In this document: positions 1-10,699 of the stretch, piece after piece
Layout: each line of letters starts with the position of its first letter
Position numbering within the stretch: the first letter of the stretch is position 1
NCBI RefSeq assembly: GCF_051622035.1
Contig: NC_135359.1
Span: 18,623,501-18,687,500, forward strand
DNA from: Arctopsyche grandis
Taxonomy: Eukaryota > Arthropoda > Insecta > Trichoptera > Hydropsychidae
Length of the DNA stretch: 64,000 nucleotides
Reading direction: 5' to 3'
Made by a program: the position numbers and the translations under genes
Notes under the pieces: model-generated
The model's input: the letters and a program-made list of their open reading frames with translations, nothing else
Database searches by the model: none
Told to the model about the DNA's origin: nothing

Positions 1-458
1 CACAGAAAGTGACTTAACGGAAAGTCGAAAAATGGAAAAGATGGTAGAGTCAATGAATCCCCCCTCAGTCTGTAATGTCATACGATGACGTACGAATGTG
101 AAGAGTATATTCGAATATGTGTGCGTTAGAATGAGACAAAAACAATATTCTTTACAATTCAACTCCGTGTATGTATATTTAAATATCTGAAATGTTTTTC
201 GTGTTTTGCTTGAAATTGCGAGTCGTTTATAGACACGACATGGAAGAGATGTTAAACATTATATAGTATCAGTAGGTATATCACGCCAATCAGTAGGTAT
301 ATAGTTTTTCAGATCTTCCATCAGTTTGTGCCGTAGATTTTGACATATATGTAGTACTGACTCACGTGTAATAATGTACATAATAACATGTCTCTGCAAT
401 AAGATGCAATATTTTATCATCTTTCGACTTTCCGTCAAGTCACTTTCCGTACAGTGAC
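1..458. mobile_element. Inverted-repeat (MITE-like) element, cut by the window edge
   Basis: Bases 1-35 read as the reverse complement of about 421-456: both carry the words GGAAAGTGACTT and CGGAAAGTCGAAA in opposite orientation. The space between is AT-rich and non-coding. This is the shape of a small non-autonomous DNA transposon with terminal inverted repeats of about 35 bp. The left tip probably lies just outside the window, so no target duplication can be checked. The superfamily is unknown. Confidence 0.5.
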
Positions 459-1395
459 GGCCACCGGATCTGGTCATGTTGTAGAGTAAACTTACTACTA
501 ATAAGTAACTCATTTCTTAGGAACATGACATTTTATTATGCATATGCAAAATTACAGCTTCGTTTGCAAAATTAAATCATATTAAATAAAGAAAAGTAAT
601 TCTTAGTTAAAAAAAAAAAATACCAAAACACAAATTAAAGAAAATATTAGATATACTGTTAAAATTTGGAAAACAGAAAACGCTATATGTAACATGATAC
701 AAACATCTAATATATGAATGCATGGCATTTACATGTGTAGCGTTACGATTCTCAAAATATAATGGTATACATCGTTACTATCAGACTTAAATTATGTAGA
801 CCAAAATATACCTATGTATGAATTTGAATTTTATAATAAAATTAAAATAGTATAAAAAAAACGAATAATATAAATTTTTAAGCTACATATACATATGTAC
901 ATATATGGCACAAAAACCTAGAGAACATAAGAATTCAAAATTAAAAAGAAATTTATAGTGAAATGTTTGATTCCACAATACAAAGTAAATAAAGATTCAC
1001 ACAATTCAAGTCTCATTTTAAGATACGTAACTAATATGGATTAATCACCGAGATTGGCAATTTTAATACCTACATATGTACATATAATATTAACACCTTG
1101 GATTAATTGCCAAGGATAAGATTCAGTTTAACTGTGAAAATTCAGCCTTTTACATACCATTCATCTCTGGGTAACAATTGACATAATCAATACAAGCATC
1201 GCATCAATAATTCATCTTCTATAAAATTAAACAATCTTTAAACATCTAACTATAATACAATTTTTTAATTTATTTGTTTCTATTGGTGTGTACACTTCAC
1301 ATCTTGTCGCGTAACTTGCCACTAGAATTTTCATAACTTTATCGGCACTCAGTACTAAGTTTCAAGCCTGCCACTGCTTATTGTTTAAGAGTTCA
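459..1395. other. AT-rich downstream flank of the p62 gene
   Basis: No coding potential is seen on either strand. It contains A-rich runs and many ATAT/ACATATG words. A TTTATT at about 1268-1273 reads AATAAA on the minus strand, about 120 bp past the p62 stop codon, and is the best candidate poly(A) signal for that gene. Confidence 0.5.
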
Positions 1396-4300
1396 CTACC
1401 GCAGTTTGGCTTGCCGAGACTGCCACATATTGAATTTTGCCGTTGCCGCATGAAAGAGTTGAGACAAATGCTTTGTCAGTGAATGTGCTAACGGAGACAA
1501 TTCTCTCACCATACGCTCCTACAAACATACAAAATAACATAAAAAATCAAAATCAAGTTAAGAAACATTCCAAATTCAAAATAAAAATGTATATTCACTT
1601 CAAAAGGTTTCACTCTAGCCATTCTAAAACGCTGAAGAGCTTCGTGTGCACGACACACTTGTTCAGCATCAGGAATAGCATTCCGGGTCGGCTGAAAGCA
1701 TTGCCAAAATACACGCAACAACTCTCCACCACCCAGATATAAACGCCTCGCTTCTGCTTCGACATCTGGAGGAACTAATTCTGAAAAAGTAAAAAAAAAT
1801 TCAAGAACTGAGTACAATACATTTCATTTCCTAAGTATGTATAGCTAAATTGACGATTATTTACGAGCTAAAGAATGAGTATGATGATGCCGCATGAGAG
1901 CACCTCCCGGACTCAATTCACCAAGTGCGCCGACAGCAGCTGGAGCAGAAGGTTGCAAAGGACGAGATCCACCCACACCTCCTGCCCACGATAATAATAA
2001 AGACCTAACTGCACGAGCAGTTGATCTTTGACCAGAAGTATTGATAACCACCTCGGAAACGTCAGTACTCGTAGGACCGTGTAAATAACGCTCCACCTGA
2101 AAATACGTTGGTTTTCAATGAAACTTCAAATAAATAGAGTAAAACAGACCTTCGTTTATGTATGATTACACTCACTTTAGATAGTTGTAATTGTGGCATT
2201 GCTCCATCGTTATCATCCCCTTTGAGATCATCGTACGATATTTTCTCCAATATTCGCTGCTTTTTAGTAGGTGGTGCTAACTTATTTTCAATGATTTTCT
2301 TTTCGGGAGTAATTCCACCTCCACCATTGACTTCAGGTTTCTTTTCAGATTTATTATTGTCTAATTGATTAAAAGTACTATTTTCGCCAGCTTTAAGAAC
2401 CTGTGTTGTAAATAAAAATCATGTTTATCTATATAAAGAAAAATACACACATACAGTAACATGCAGAGAAATCGCATCACTTTCAATTGTTCGATGTTTT
2501 CGATTTTTTTTAATTACATGAAGCTATACACAAGTTTTTTTGGTTTTATTATTTGATTTCAACTATTTAACATGTTTTACGATCAAAAAATATTATTTAT
2601 ATTTTTAAATTAAGGCGAGATACGAATTTAAAAAAAAATGCAAAATAGGGCATTTTTCTTATATGTATTTCAAATGTCTCTAGCTAAAATAATATTACAG
2701 TATATATTTTTCTATGAATTTAAATACATAGGCAATGAACATATGACAACAATAAATAGTATTATAATAATTACTAGTCAATCGTCTTGCTTCTATGATG
2801 GGATGGTACCTGCCGGCGGGGACAATACGACTTTTTTTAGTATGTCGTCCGAAATTTCTGCAAACCATACATTTTCAACAGTTTTTTTAACTCATAATTT
2901 GCCCCAGGGTGTTGTTTTTATTCCTTTTGCTTTATAATAGCCTGTAAATATTCGATAGGTTGTAAGTCTGGACTATTGTCTGGTCATTTTAGTGACCCTA
3001 AGCCCTTTTTAACGGCAGTTATATGGAAAAAGATGGTTTTACTGCGAAAAATTCCACAAAATTTGGACTTAAGATGATTGGGAGAGAATGTAATCTTTAC
3101 TGACGAGAGCAAGTTTAATATTGGCGACTCCGACAGAATAAATTGGATGAGGAGAAAGCCGAACGAACATTTCAGTTATCAGTGTGTTACTAGAATAGTT
3201 GAAAACCGGGCGGCCAAATGATTTGGGGATGTTTTTCGTATTACGGCATGGAAGTGCTACGTTTTTTCAATGGTACAGTGAAGACTATAGACTATGAAAA
3301 AAATTTGGGAATTTTTTTCCGTCTTTTATTGAACAACATCTTTCAAAGTCAACCGACTTTAAAATTTCAGGCCGATTTTGCAAATTATCATCGGGCACAA
3401 ATGATATTTATTGTATTTAAAATAAGTGATTGATATCATCAAACAAATTTAATAGCATTTTATTAAGTTTGGACGGCTATTTTTTTTACAAATAAAAAAA
3501 TACAAAGAGAAAGTAGATATTCATCACTAAAATGACCAGACAATAGCCCCGACTTACAACCTATCGAATATTTATGGGCTATTATAAAGCAAAGGGAATA
3601 AAAACAACACCCTGGGGCAAATTATGAGTTAAAAAAACTGTTGAAAATGTATGGTTTGAAGAAATTTCGGAGGACATACTAAAAAAAGTCGTATTGTCCC
3701 CGCCGGCAGGTACCATCCCATCATAGAAGCAAGAGGATTGTCTAGTAATTATTATATTACTATTTATTGTTGTCATATGTTCATTGCCTATGTATTTTAA
3801 TTCATAGAAAAATATATACTGTAATATTATTTTAGCTAGAGACATTTGAAATACATATAAGAAAAATGCCCTATTTTGCATATTTTTTTAAAATTCGTAT
3901 CTCGCCTTAATTTAAAAATATAAATAATCTTTTTTAATCGTAAAACATGTTAAATAGTTGAAATCAAATAATAAAACCAAAAAAACTTGTGTATAGCTTC
4001 ATATAATTAAAAAAAATCGAACAATTGAAAGTGATGCGATTTCTCTGCATGTTACTGTAAAGTAAAAATTGCCAATTATTAAAATGCTAAATACGAATGA
4101 AAAATCTTCTAAATAGACCTCCATCAAATTTTGAATCTATTTTTAACACGATGGTGGCCGATGACTCATATTTTTATCATGTTGGGTGCACAAGGCTTAG
4201 TGGCCGCTGGTACATATATGATTTACGACTGCGCGAACTGTATCAGTCCACTGATATATTTTTGTATCACGTTTGTGTCAATCGTTTGTGGCCGATGATA

Positions 4301-6102
4301 CAATTTTGAAACGTGATACAAATATATATCAGCAAACTGAAAAATACATTCGCGCAGTCGTAAATCATATATGTATCAGCGGGCAGTAAGCGTTGTGCAC
4401 CAAACATGATGCAAATATGAGTCAGCGGCCACCATAGTGTTAAGATTAGGATGATTTTAATACAATATTTTATCTCATAACAAAATATGGTACTTGTTCA
4501 CTAGTTAGGCTCACGCTCCCACCCAAAAATTAATTTATATGGTTCGCTGCGACATCAAGTTTCGACTCTATGTATGTCAACAGATGTCTCAAGTGTTAAA
4601 ATCAGTACTGTCGTAAAAACGTGATGACACAGCGAAGCGTAACAATTGGTTTTTGAGCGCGAAGCGCGAGCCTTACTAGTGAACAAGTACTAAAAATATA
4701 TACAGCTATGAAACCCAAATAATACTGAATTTTAACGTTATAATTCCAATTTTTCTAAAAATCTACCAGAGAATTTTACTTTATACTTTTTAGTATTTTA
4801 ACCCAAGCAGAGTTAGACACATTTGACAATTTGCAATATAATAAATTAAGCTTATTAACAAAAACGTTGAATACCATAATAGAATGTTGATTAAATCTCT
4901 TGATCATACTACGCGGTACCGATGTTGATTCTGAAGATGTCGAGGGTGGGGGATCTTCTGCGAGTGGATCTGGCTCAGCCCATCGTGATATTTCTAAAAG
5001 TGGATCATTGGCTTCGCCTGCCATCGCTTTATTCAGCTGCAAATCATCCAATCGGCCGCATTCGGTAAACAAATCTTTACTGACGGTTGCAATGCGATCC
5101 CTTCAAATAAATTTAATGTTTAAAATATTGACCTCAACACAACAGGATAAAATAAATGGTAATGAAATATTACCTATGAAAATAATGAGATTGAAAGAAT
5201 TTGGTCCAAAACTCCGATTCCGACATTTTGCTGGGCACATAATCAGTGTGCTTTTTGCAAACTGCAGGATAAGTTTTAAACACGGCATCGATAATATCTT
5301 GAGTTAGGTTGTATTTCAGACCATTGCATCCATCAGTTTGTGGTTTAATATCAGCCAAAAACGCCCCAGACACACCTAATAATATATTTTATATGTAATT
5401 AAGTTGAATTTTTCATACAACGAATAAATCAAAGAAATAGATCAGTACCAATGTCTTGCTTTTCTGATTGACTTTCAGTGTATTGTTTGATAGTCGGCGT
5501 ATTCCAATATTCTTCACTGCTTAATACTTTAGTAATAACTAAATCTTCATACAAATGTTTCAACGTAGGATGAAGAGATAATAATCTAAAAAAAAATAAA
5601 AGTTTAAAAATTAATACAAGCCAACTTTGGAGATTATTAAAGTTGACGACGATTTTCTCATTACCTAGATTTTTCTTCCAATTCTCTATTGACCTGCCGC
5701 TTAAACTGAGGTAATAAATTCTGTAATTGGTTCTTCACTTGGTCCCTATCGGCAGCTTGTGCCTCAGCACCGGCTGGATTAACAAAATGAAAGGTGGAGC
5801 ATGTTCCGTCGTGAAGAACAACTTGAAGTTGAACTTTTGCTTTACCGACGGGTGAAATTTTTTGGGCTGTAAAGTTTTCAAGCATATATTAATTAACGCT
5901 AAATATACATATGTACATATGTAGACGTAAAAGCAAAGCAAGACTTACTTTTGATATCGGCATATTTGTGCGATACCACCACTGTATCACGATGCTCCAC
6001 CATCCAGGCCAGCCTCTGGTTCATCACATACAAAGTTCCATCGCCTTTCTTGTATCGTACGTGATTCACACTGAGCAAAACATCTTCTGAAGAGGTCGTC
6101 AT
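1396..6102 (-). CDS. GTF2H1: General transcription factor IIH subunit 1 (p62/Tfb1)
   Basis: Core TFIIH subunit that acts in the nucleus in RNA polymerase II promoter opening and nucleotide excision repair, where it contacts XPD and repair or activator proteins. Nine coding exons can be traced with GT-AG junctions and consistent phase: 6102-5949, 5866-5665, 5585-5449, 5375-5174, 5100-4875, 2400-2176, 2096-1865, 1780-1599 and 1518-1396. They give 560 residues; human p62 has 548. Seen: an N-terminal PH/PTB-like domain (about 1-105, starting [10 protein letters not shown]), a BSD region with [15 protein letters not shown] and the BSD signature [14 protein letters not shown] (about 219-232), the family motif LSPGGALM (443-450), and a C-terminal end with MWQSR. 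The ATG at 6102 matches the human N terminus. The 2.5-kb intron 2401-4874 is swollen by three mobile elements. No defect is seen. Confidence 0.96.
2452..4059 (+). mobile_element. Tc1/mariner transposon remnant with ~540-bp inverted arms
   Basis: It lies in p62 intron 5. It begins and ends with TACAGTAACATGC in inverted orientation, with TA at each edge as expected for Tc1/mariner target duplications. The centre and right half carry a decayed plus-strand transposase: FTDESKFNI near 3098, [20 protein letters not shown] at 3218, [12 protein letters not shown] near 3367, then [16 protein letters not shown] near 3550. The left arm (2452-2993) is an inverted, nearly identical copy of the right arm (about 3526-4059), which includes the transposase C terminus, so the two arms encode almost the same 99-residue antisense ORF. 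The N-terminal half of the transposase is missing and stops interrupt the rest. It cannot encode a working transposase. Confidence 0.85.
4143..4443. mobile_element. Palindromic MITE bounded by TTAA
   Basis: This 301-bp element is almost wholly a fold-back. The left arm starts TTAACACGATGGTGGCCG and the right arm ends with the reverse complement of TTAACACTATGGTGGCCG. Both arms share words such as GACTGCGCGAA and GTGCACAA around a short centre. TTAA at both borders (4143-4146 and 4440-4443) is the target duplication used by piggyBac-type transposases, but the tips lack the usual CCC start. It has no coding capacity and lies in p62 intron 5. Confidence 0.65.
4490..4690. mobile_element. Inverted-repeat element (MITE-like)
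   Basis: The ends are GTACTTGTTCACTAGT and its reverse complement, about 200 bp apart, within p62 intron 5. A related but longer and more diverged copy lies at about 11345-11510 in the opposite orientation; it shares AATTGG(C/T)TTTTGAGC and the word GAGACATCTGTT. It has no coding capacity. The superfamily is not assigned because no convincing target duplication is visible. Confidence 0.55.
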
Positions 6103-6339
6103 TTTGACGCCTACTCAATTCAAGGAGGTCTATCATTTAAATTTCCTTAAACAAAATAAAAAATAATATTATTTACGGTGAAATTTTATTCCATTTAATA
6201 AAATAATAATGCTATGGATTTATATTTAGCAAGAATATGATTTAATTTCTGAACAAAGCAAAATACTCGAGATAAGCAAACTACTTAAATATTGAAATGT
6301 TTTATATATTTAAAAATAAATCAATTTATACAATTATTC

Positions 6340-7366
6340 ACAGCTCGTTTGAGATATTGTATATTATGTGGGTTGTTCTTTGAGAAAATGGAATTATTCG
6401 AAGCTCGAGCAAAAATACTCTCATAATATCTTCTTCTAATGCCGAATCCGTATTCAGATGTAGGCGACTACCATGGGCAGACATCGTTATGAAACAATTT
6501 TTTGAGTCCGAGTCCCATCTATGACCCGATGTTTCGGAGCCAAGAGAGCTTCTTTCTCCCAAACCACCGTTTGCCTTATATTTTCCCCTCTATGATTGTT
6601 TGTAGAAGGCGATATTTGGGGCCACGAATAATGTGGCCAAAATGTTCCATCTTACGGTGCCTTACTGTGTCCAGAAGCTCTCTTTTTATGAAGAAGCTGG
6701 AGGACAATTCCATGCTCCTTCCATGAGCATGTGAGGATTTTCATAGACAACCTTTGACAAAACTAAACATTTTTCATGGTGCCGAAGGCATTCTTGCTAT
6801 TTCGATCCTTCTTCTTATCTCCATTTCAGAACTGACGTCCATATTGATCATTGCCCCTAGGTACTTGTAGTGTTTGTCCTGTTCAATCATTTGCCTGCGC
6901 ACACTCAGGTTTAATGGATCCGTCTTTTCTTTGCAGATGATCATTGATTTTGTGTTTTTAATATTAATGGACAGGCCCTATTTTTCACATGCTTGGTCGA
7001 TCAATAACGATTGCAGGTCTTCAGCACCTCAGACAATATTGCAGTATCATCAGCGAAATGGATATTATTAATAATTTCGCCGCCTATTCGCACTCCAATT
7101 CGGCTATCGACCTCCTGCCTACCATTTCCGATACAGATTGAAGAGAGCATGGGCGACAACACACATCCCTGCTGCATCCCTTGACAAATTTCTACTTTAT
7201 CGGTTTCCAAGTCTTCGACCTTCACGACAGCAGGTTGATTCCAGTACAAGTTCTTCAAAAGGGCGATATCCTTTGCATCTATCCCAGTTTGGTTTAGTGC
7301 ATGGATTAATCTGTCATGTTCCACTCTATCGAATGCTTTTTCCAAGTCGATGAAACAGACGTATAT
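6340..7366 (-). mobile_element. 5'-truncated LINE with reverse transcriptase fragment
   Basis: The minus strand encodes the second half of a LINE polymerase. It starts near VCFIDLEKAFDRVEHDRL (about 7360-7310), then GMQQGCVLSPML, IHFADDTAIL (the catalytic FADD, about 7070) and, in shifted frames further down, KYLGAMINMDV and HFGHIIRG. The fragment has several frameshifts and stops and starts abruptly at the palm domain, as 5'-truncated LINE copies do. It belongs to the AP-endonuclease type (RTE- or jockey-like) and differs from the RTE family at 57-60 kb. It lies in the upstream flank of p62. Confidence 0.75.
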
Positions 7367-8150
7367 CCTCTATTTGAATTTCCTACGCTTTTACAGAAGT
7401 ACATTCATGCAGAACAACGCTTCTCTTGTTCATAACCAAAAACAATACCATCGGAATAAACATCAGTAGACAAACGATGCATGAAATATTGTGGCGATTG
7501 AACAACGGAACCAACATCAATAATAAAAACTGGTTACGTAGGTTTTCCACAAATAAGAAATGTAAATCAAATTTTCGACAAATAGCAAAATAAGACTTAA
7601 AATTATTAACTACACATATATGTATTCCGAGAACTCTGAAAACAACATTATCTCTGCTGTATAATTTCATCTTTAGAATTGGAAGTGATACGTTCATTCT
7701 GCATACGGTGAGTGTCATACTTATTAAAGCTATTGAAATTCAACACCAATTCATGCATATTCAGCTCAGACTGTCCTACTGGCTATCGGCTCTCCGGGAG
7801 CACAATCTTGCTCCAATTACTCGCCACTCGAATTGGGGTCATATCCATTCGCAAATTTAATCAATGCACGATAGATGTTTCGAGTCATGTCTTACAGTCT
7901 TCATTGAAGATCGAGATCGACCTTTGAAAGATTACCTATCGTACACAAAATAGTAATATCGTATGTATGTATGCATGCAGTGAGTCAACCTCGATTGCAC
8001 AGATGACGCACGTGCATCAGAAGCAGCCGAGCTGCAATTGCAGAACGGCATTTTTAGCGACACGTTCGTCACGAACGTAGCTGGCTGAAGAGGAAAATAC
8101 GAAAAGTGACAGCACGGCGTAAATAGCGAGATCGCGCATAGGTTAGGTTA
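7367..8150. other. Intergenic spacer, no supported gene
   Basis: Moderately AT-rich sequence between the LINE fragment and the GC-rich block at 8150. It contains several overlapping short frames on both strands, none of them with recognisable domains or splice context. A complex, less AT-rich piece at 7985-8150 may be promoter-proximal sequence of the GC-rich block. Confidence 0.4.
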
Positions 8151-8620
8151 TGTCGACCGGGAGGGGCGAAACGCCTCGGCTGGTGGTTCGTTCGAATCGA
8201 GCTTTACATTTTGAGCCACCAGATCGACGAGGGCGCCACCGTCTATGGGGTTGGCGGGTTGGCGGGTTAGCCGAGTTGCGAGCGGTAGGCGGCGATGGCG
8301 AGGAGTGGGGATGAGCTGATGTGCTGATGAGCTGGAGTGGGGATGAGTGAGTGAGGGTTAGCGGTCGCCGGGGGGGAAGTGGGGGGGCTCACCTGTAGTC
8401 GGCGGTGTTTGCCGGGCGAGGGGGGTGGCGGGGGTCGGGGCGGGGGTGACGGGAGGCGCACGTGACGTCAGTCCGGCGGCCGCGGCCGGAGTGCCGCCTT
8501 TGGCCCCCATCGACCGGCCGCGCCAACTGAGCGGCAGACGGCGACCGAGAGGCCGTGGCCAGCACAAGCGCCACCCCCGATCACGACCATCAACGCCACA
8601 ACCCACTCACCCAACCACCC
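8150..8620. promoter_or_regulatory. GC- and CpG-rich block, likely promoter
   Basis: This is an abrupt island of CpG-rich, G/C-run sequence in an AT-rich genome, like the one in front of TAF3. It contains CACGTGACGTCA (E-box plus CRE-like core) at 8459-8470. It surrounds the putative minus-strand first exon at 8393-8510, so it is best read as a promoter and first-exon region for a minus-strand transcript. That transcript may be the 5' leader of p62 or a separate gene. Confidence 0.45.
8393..8510 (-). CDS. Putative first coding exon, unknown gene
   Basis: On the minus strand an ATG at 8510 in a CpG-rich block opens a 39-residue Ala/Pro/Thr-rich frame (starting MGAKGGTPAAAAGL) that runs into a strong splice donor, CTACAG/GTGAGC, at 8393/8392. 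No partner exon can be recognised between here and p62. Alternatives are an upstream ORF in the p62 5' leader, or the first exon of a gene whose remaining exons lie beyond p62 and outside the window. Biased composition makes the coding call weak. Confidence 0.3.
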
Positions 8621-8932
8621 ATCGATCACTCTCCACACTCATCCACGCTTTTCATTCCGTTTATATTTATCTTCAACCGTCCCCTGCACCCTGTCTCGCT
8701 TTACTTTCGCCTCGATTTATTCACGGCGACTTTTTTGCTCAGTTTAATATTTAGATTTTATTGTTATTTTACCCCTTTTATTAACAGTTTTACCGTGTGA
8801 GTTAGGTCACTCTACGGCCCTGCCTTCCATGCAGACAGTGGCATGACTAAAAAATTGGGTCTGCATTAAAAAATAATCAAAGTTCCCCCCCATATTTTTT
8901 TTTTACGAATTTGAAATTTCTATGACGGTTCG

Positions 8933-9261
8933 GTGATTACTAATCAAATGTGAACCAGTCACAGGACAACCGGTCGTTCTAAATCGGTCATACGTGATCA
9001 CCCGTCACACTAAAACTGATCACACCCGAAAATTGGTCACGAAAAAACTGGTCACACCCAAAAATTAAAAATTGATCGAATTTTTGGGTGTGACCAGTTT
9101 TTTCATGACCAATTTTCGGGTGTGACTAGTTTTCTCGTCACTAATTTTAGGGTGTAACCAGTTTTCTCGTGACCAGTTTTACGTGTGACGGGTGATCACG
9201 TGTGACCGATCTAGAGCGACCGGTTGTTCTGTGACTGGTTCACATATGACTAGTAGTCCGT
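8933..9261. mobile_element. Fold-back element with GTGACC-rich arms
   Basis: A palindrome of about 330 bp. Left-arm words such as GTGAACCAGTCACAG, ACAACCGGTCG and TGATCACCCGTCACAC recur reverse-complemented on the right. The arms contain repeated short units of the type GGTGTGACCAGTTTT and CGTGACCA. There is no coding capacity. It looks like a non-autonomous fold-back or MITE. The repeat shared with 21.5 kb lies about 80 bp to its right and may be part of the same element. Confidence 0.6.
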
Positions 9262-9339
9262 TTATCTTCTATGACATGGTCGTTTCGGAAAACATCCTGT
9301 GAAAATGTTGCAACTTTAGGCAGCGTGAGAATATAAGTG

Positions 9340-9560
9340 GTATGTTGACCGGTTCGGTGATCATTGATCACAAAAGTCACTAAAATCTCTATAACGGAAC
9401 ATCTGGCAGCCGAAAAGTCCATCATACTAACGATAACTATCATACTAACGAAAACTCAAGTGCCAAATATTCCACATTCGCGGTTTTCATAGCAAAAATT
9501 GTCTTTGTGACCATCGCAATGTGACTAATAATCCAATTACCATGTTGACCGTGTTCCACG
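9340..9560 (+). repeat. Dispersed repeat, copy A
   Basis: It shares a series of words in the same order with 21527-21712: CACTAAAATCT, CGGAACATCTGGCA, CATACTAACGA, GTGCCA(A/G)ATATT, ATTCGCG(G/A)TTTTC, ATCGCAATGTG and AATAATCC. The two copies are clearly diverged. No coding capacity. Confidence 0.6.
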
Positions 9561-9620
9561 GCCTATAAAAACACGCGGTTGTGTTTGTTTGGAGGAGCAT
9601 CTTTATTGCTCGATTAATAT

Positions 9621-9717
9621 TGTTGCGTAGGGGTGGGTGGAGGATTCAAGTAAAAGGCCAACAGTCGTCTCACAGCGTTTATTGATGATTAAGGAGATAC
9701 ATGCACTGGCAGTAACA
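9621..9717 (+). mobile_element. LTR-like fragment related to the solo LTR at 32.3 kb
   Basis: It starts TGTTGCGTAGGGGTGGGTGG and follows the first ~90 bp of the LTR at 32331 closely, then diverges. This is a short fossil fragment of an LTR retroelement; no internal coding region is next to it. Age is uncertain, but it differs from the other copy at several positions. Confidence 0.55.
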
Positions 9718-10115
9718 ATACATTTGTATTTGTAGGTAAGGCGAAGTATATACGTAGTTGCTTCGACGAGGTGAACCATAGTCGAGCTTTTAAAGACAAC
9801 TTCTGAGCTTCTTCGTGTTTAACATTGCAAATTCCCTAAGTCTGGATTGACCGATTGAATTTCTTCTAAAGACAAATCCATATCACTAGAAACAATAAAA
9901 CGTCGTGAAGTCAACGAGTCACAGTGTTGCTTTTAAAATTTTGGGATATAAACAAAACATTGTTATAATTAGTCACCGGAGCCAGAGGGGGCCGTGTATT
10001 CTTCAAAGGTTGTAAATGCATTGTTAAAGGTTTGCCGAACAATGGATAGCACTGTGACTATCCTATCTCTAGTTATAATGGTAAACGGGTTACGTCGCAA
10101 AAGTGAATCGCTAAC

Positions 10116-10355
10116 AGGATAACCGCCGCTACGAAAATCGTCGAAATCTCCCGGCGCACGAAAATCGTCGAAATCTCCCGGCGCACGAAAATGCGACGAA
10201 TTCGATATTGCGCGAATGTTTTTTTTACGCGATTTTTACCTCCTTTACATTTCACATGGTTTTCGTGTAAGTGGTAATTTTTATATCTCTTATTATTATT
10301 ATTATCATTAAAAAAAACATTCGCGCAATAATATTTTGGTAGCGGCGGTTATCCT
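10116..10355. mobile_element. MITE with inverted ends and internal 27-bp duplication
   Basis: The ends are AGGATAACCGCCGCTAC and its reverse complement; the arms extend inward through ATTGCGCGAATGTTTTTTTT and its complement. Within the left arm a 27-bp unit (ACGAAAATCGTCGAAATCTC followed by CCGGCGC) is present twice in tandem at about 10131-10184. It is 240 bp long and non-coding. Confidence 0.65.
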
Positions 10356-10489
10356 AATTCAGTTTTGTGATGTAATCACCGAACCGTTATAATGCCCGTT
10401 GAAATTTCAATGGGTGGTTTCGGAAACTAATTAATATATAATTTAAAATGAAATTACAACACATAAAATAATAATTAATCGTAATCAGG

Positions 10490-10690
10490 AATAGAACAGA
10501 AATCGTCAAGCGGAACTGAAAAGGAATTGGGAACCGAAACTGAAAAAGGAATCGGGAACCGAAACTGAAAACGAAATCAGGAACCGGAACTGAAAAAGGA
10601 ATCCGGAACCGGAACTTTAAAAGGAACCCGGAACCGGAACTTCAAAAGGAACCCAGAACCGAAAAAGGAAACTGAAAAAGCAATCAAAAC
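10490..10690. repeat. Imperfect minisatellite (GGAACCGGAACTGAAAAAGG type)
   Basis: About eight to nine degenerate copies of an 18-24-bp unit built from GGAACCG(G/A)AACT and (G/A)AAAAGGAAT. Strong purine strand bias makes spurious open frames on both strands. No gene is supported here. Confidence 0.75.
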
Positions 10691-10699
10691 CGATATCGA

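Noticed and set aside
2638-3881. Two 99-residue near-identical ORFs considered as a duplicated small gene
   Set aside because: They are antisense to the transposase C terminus in the inverted arms of the Tc1 element.
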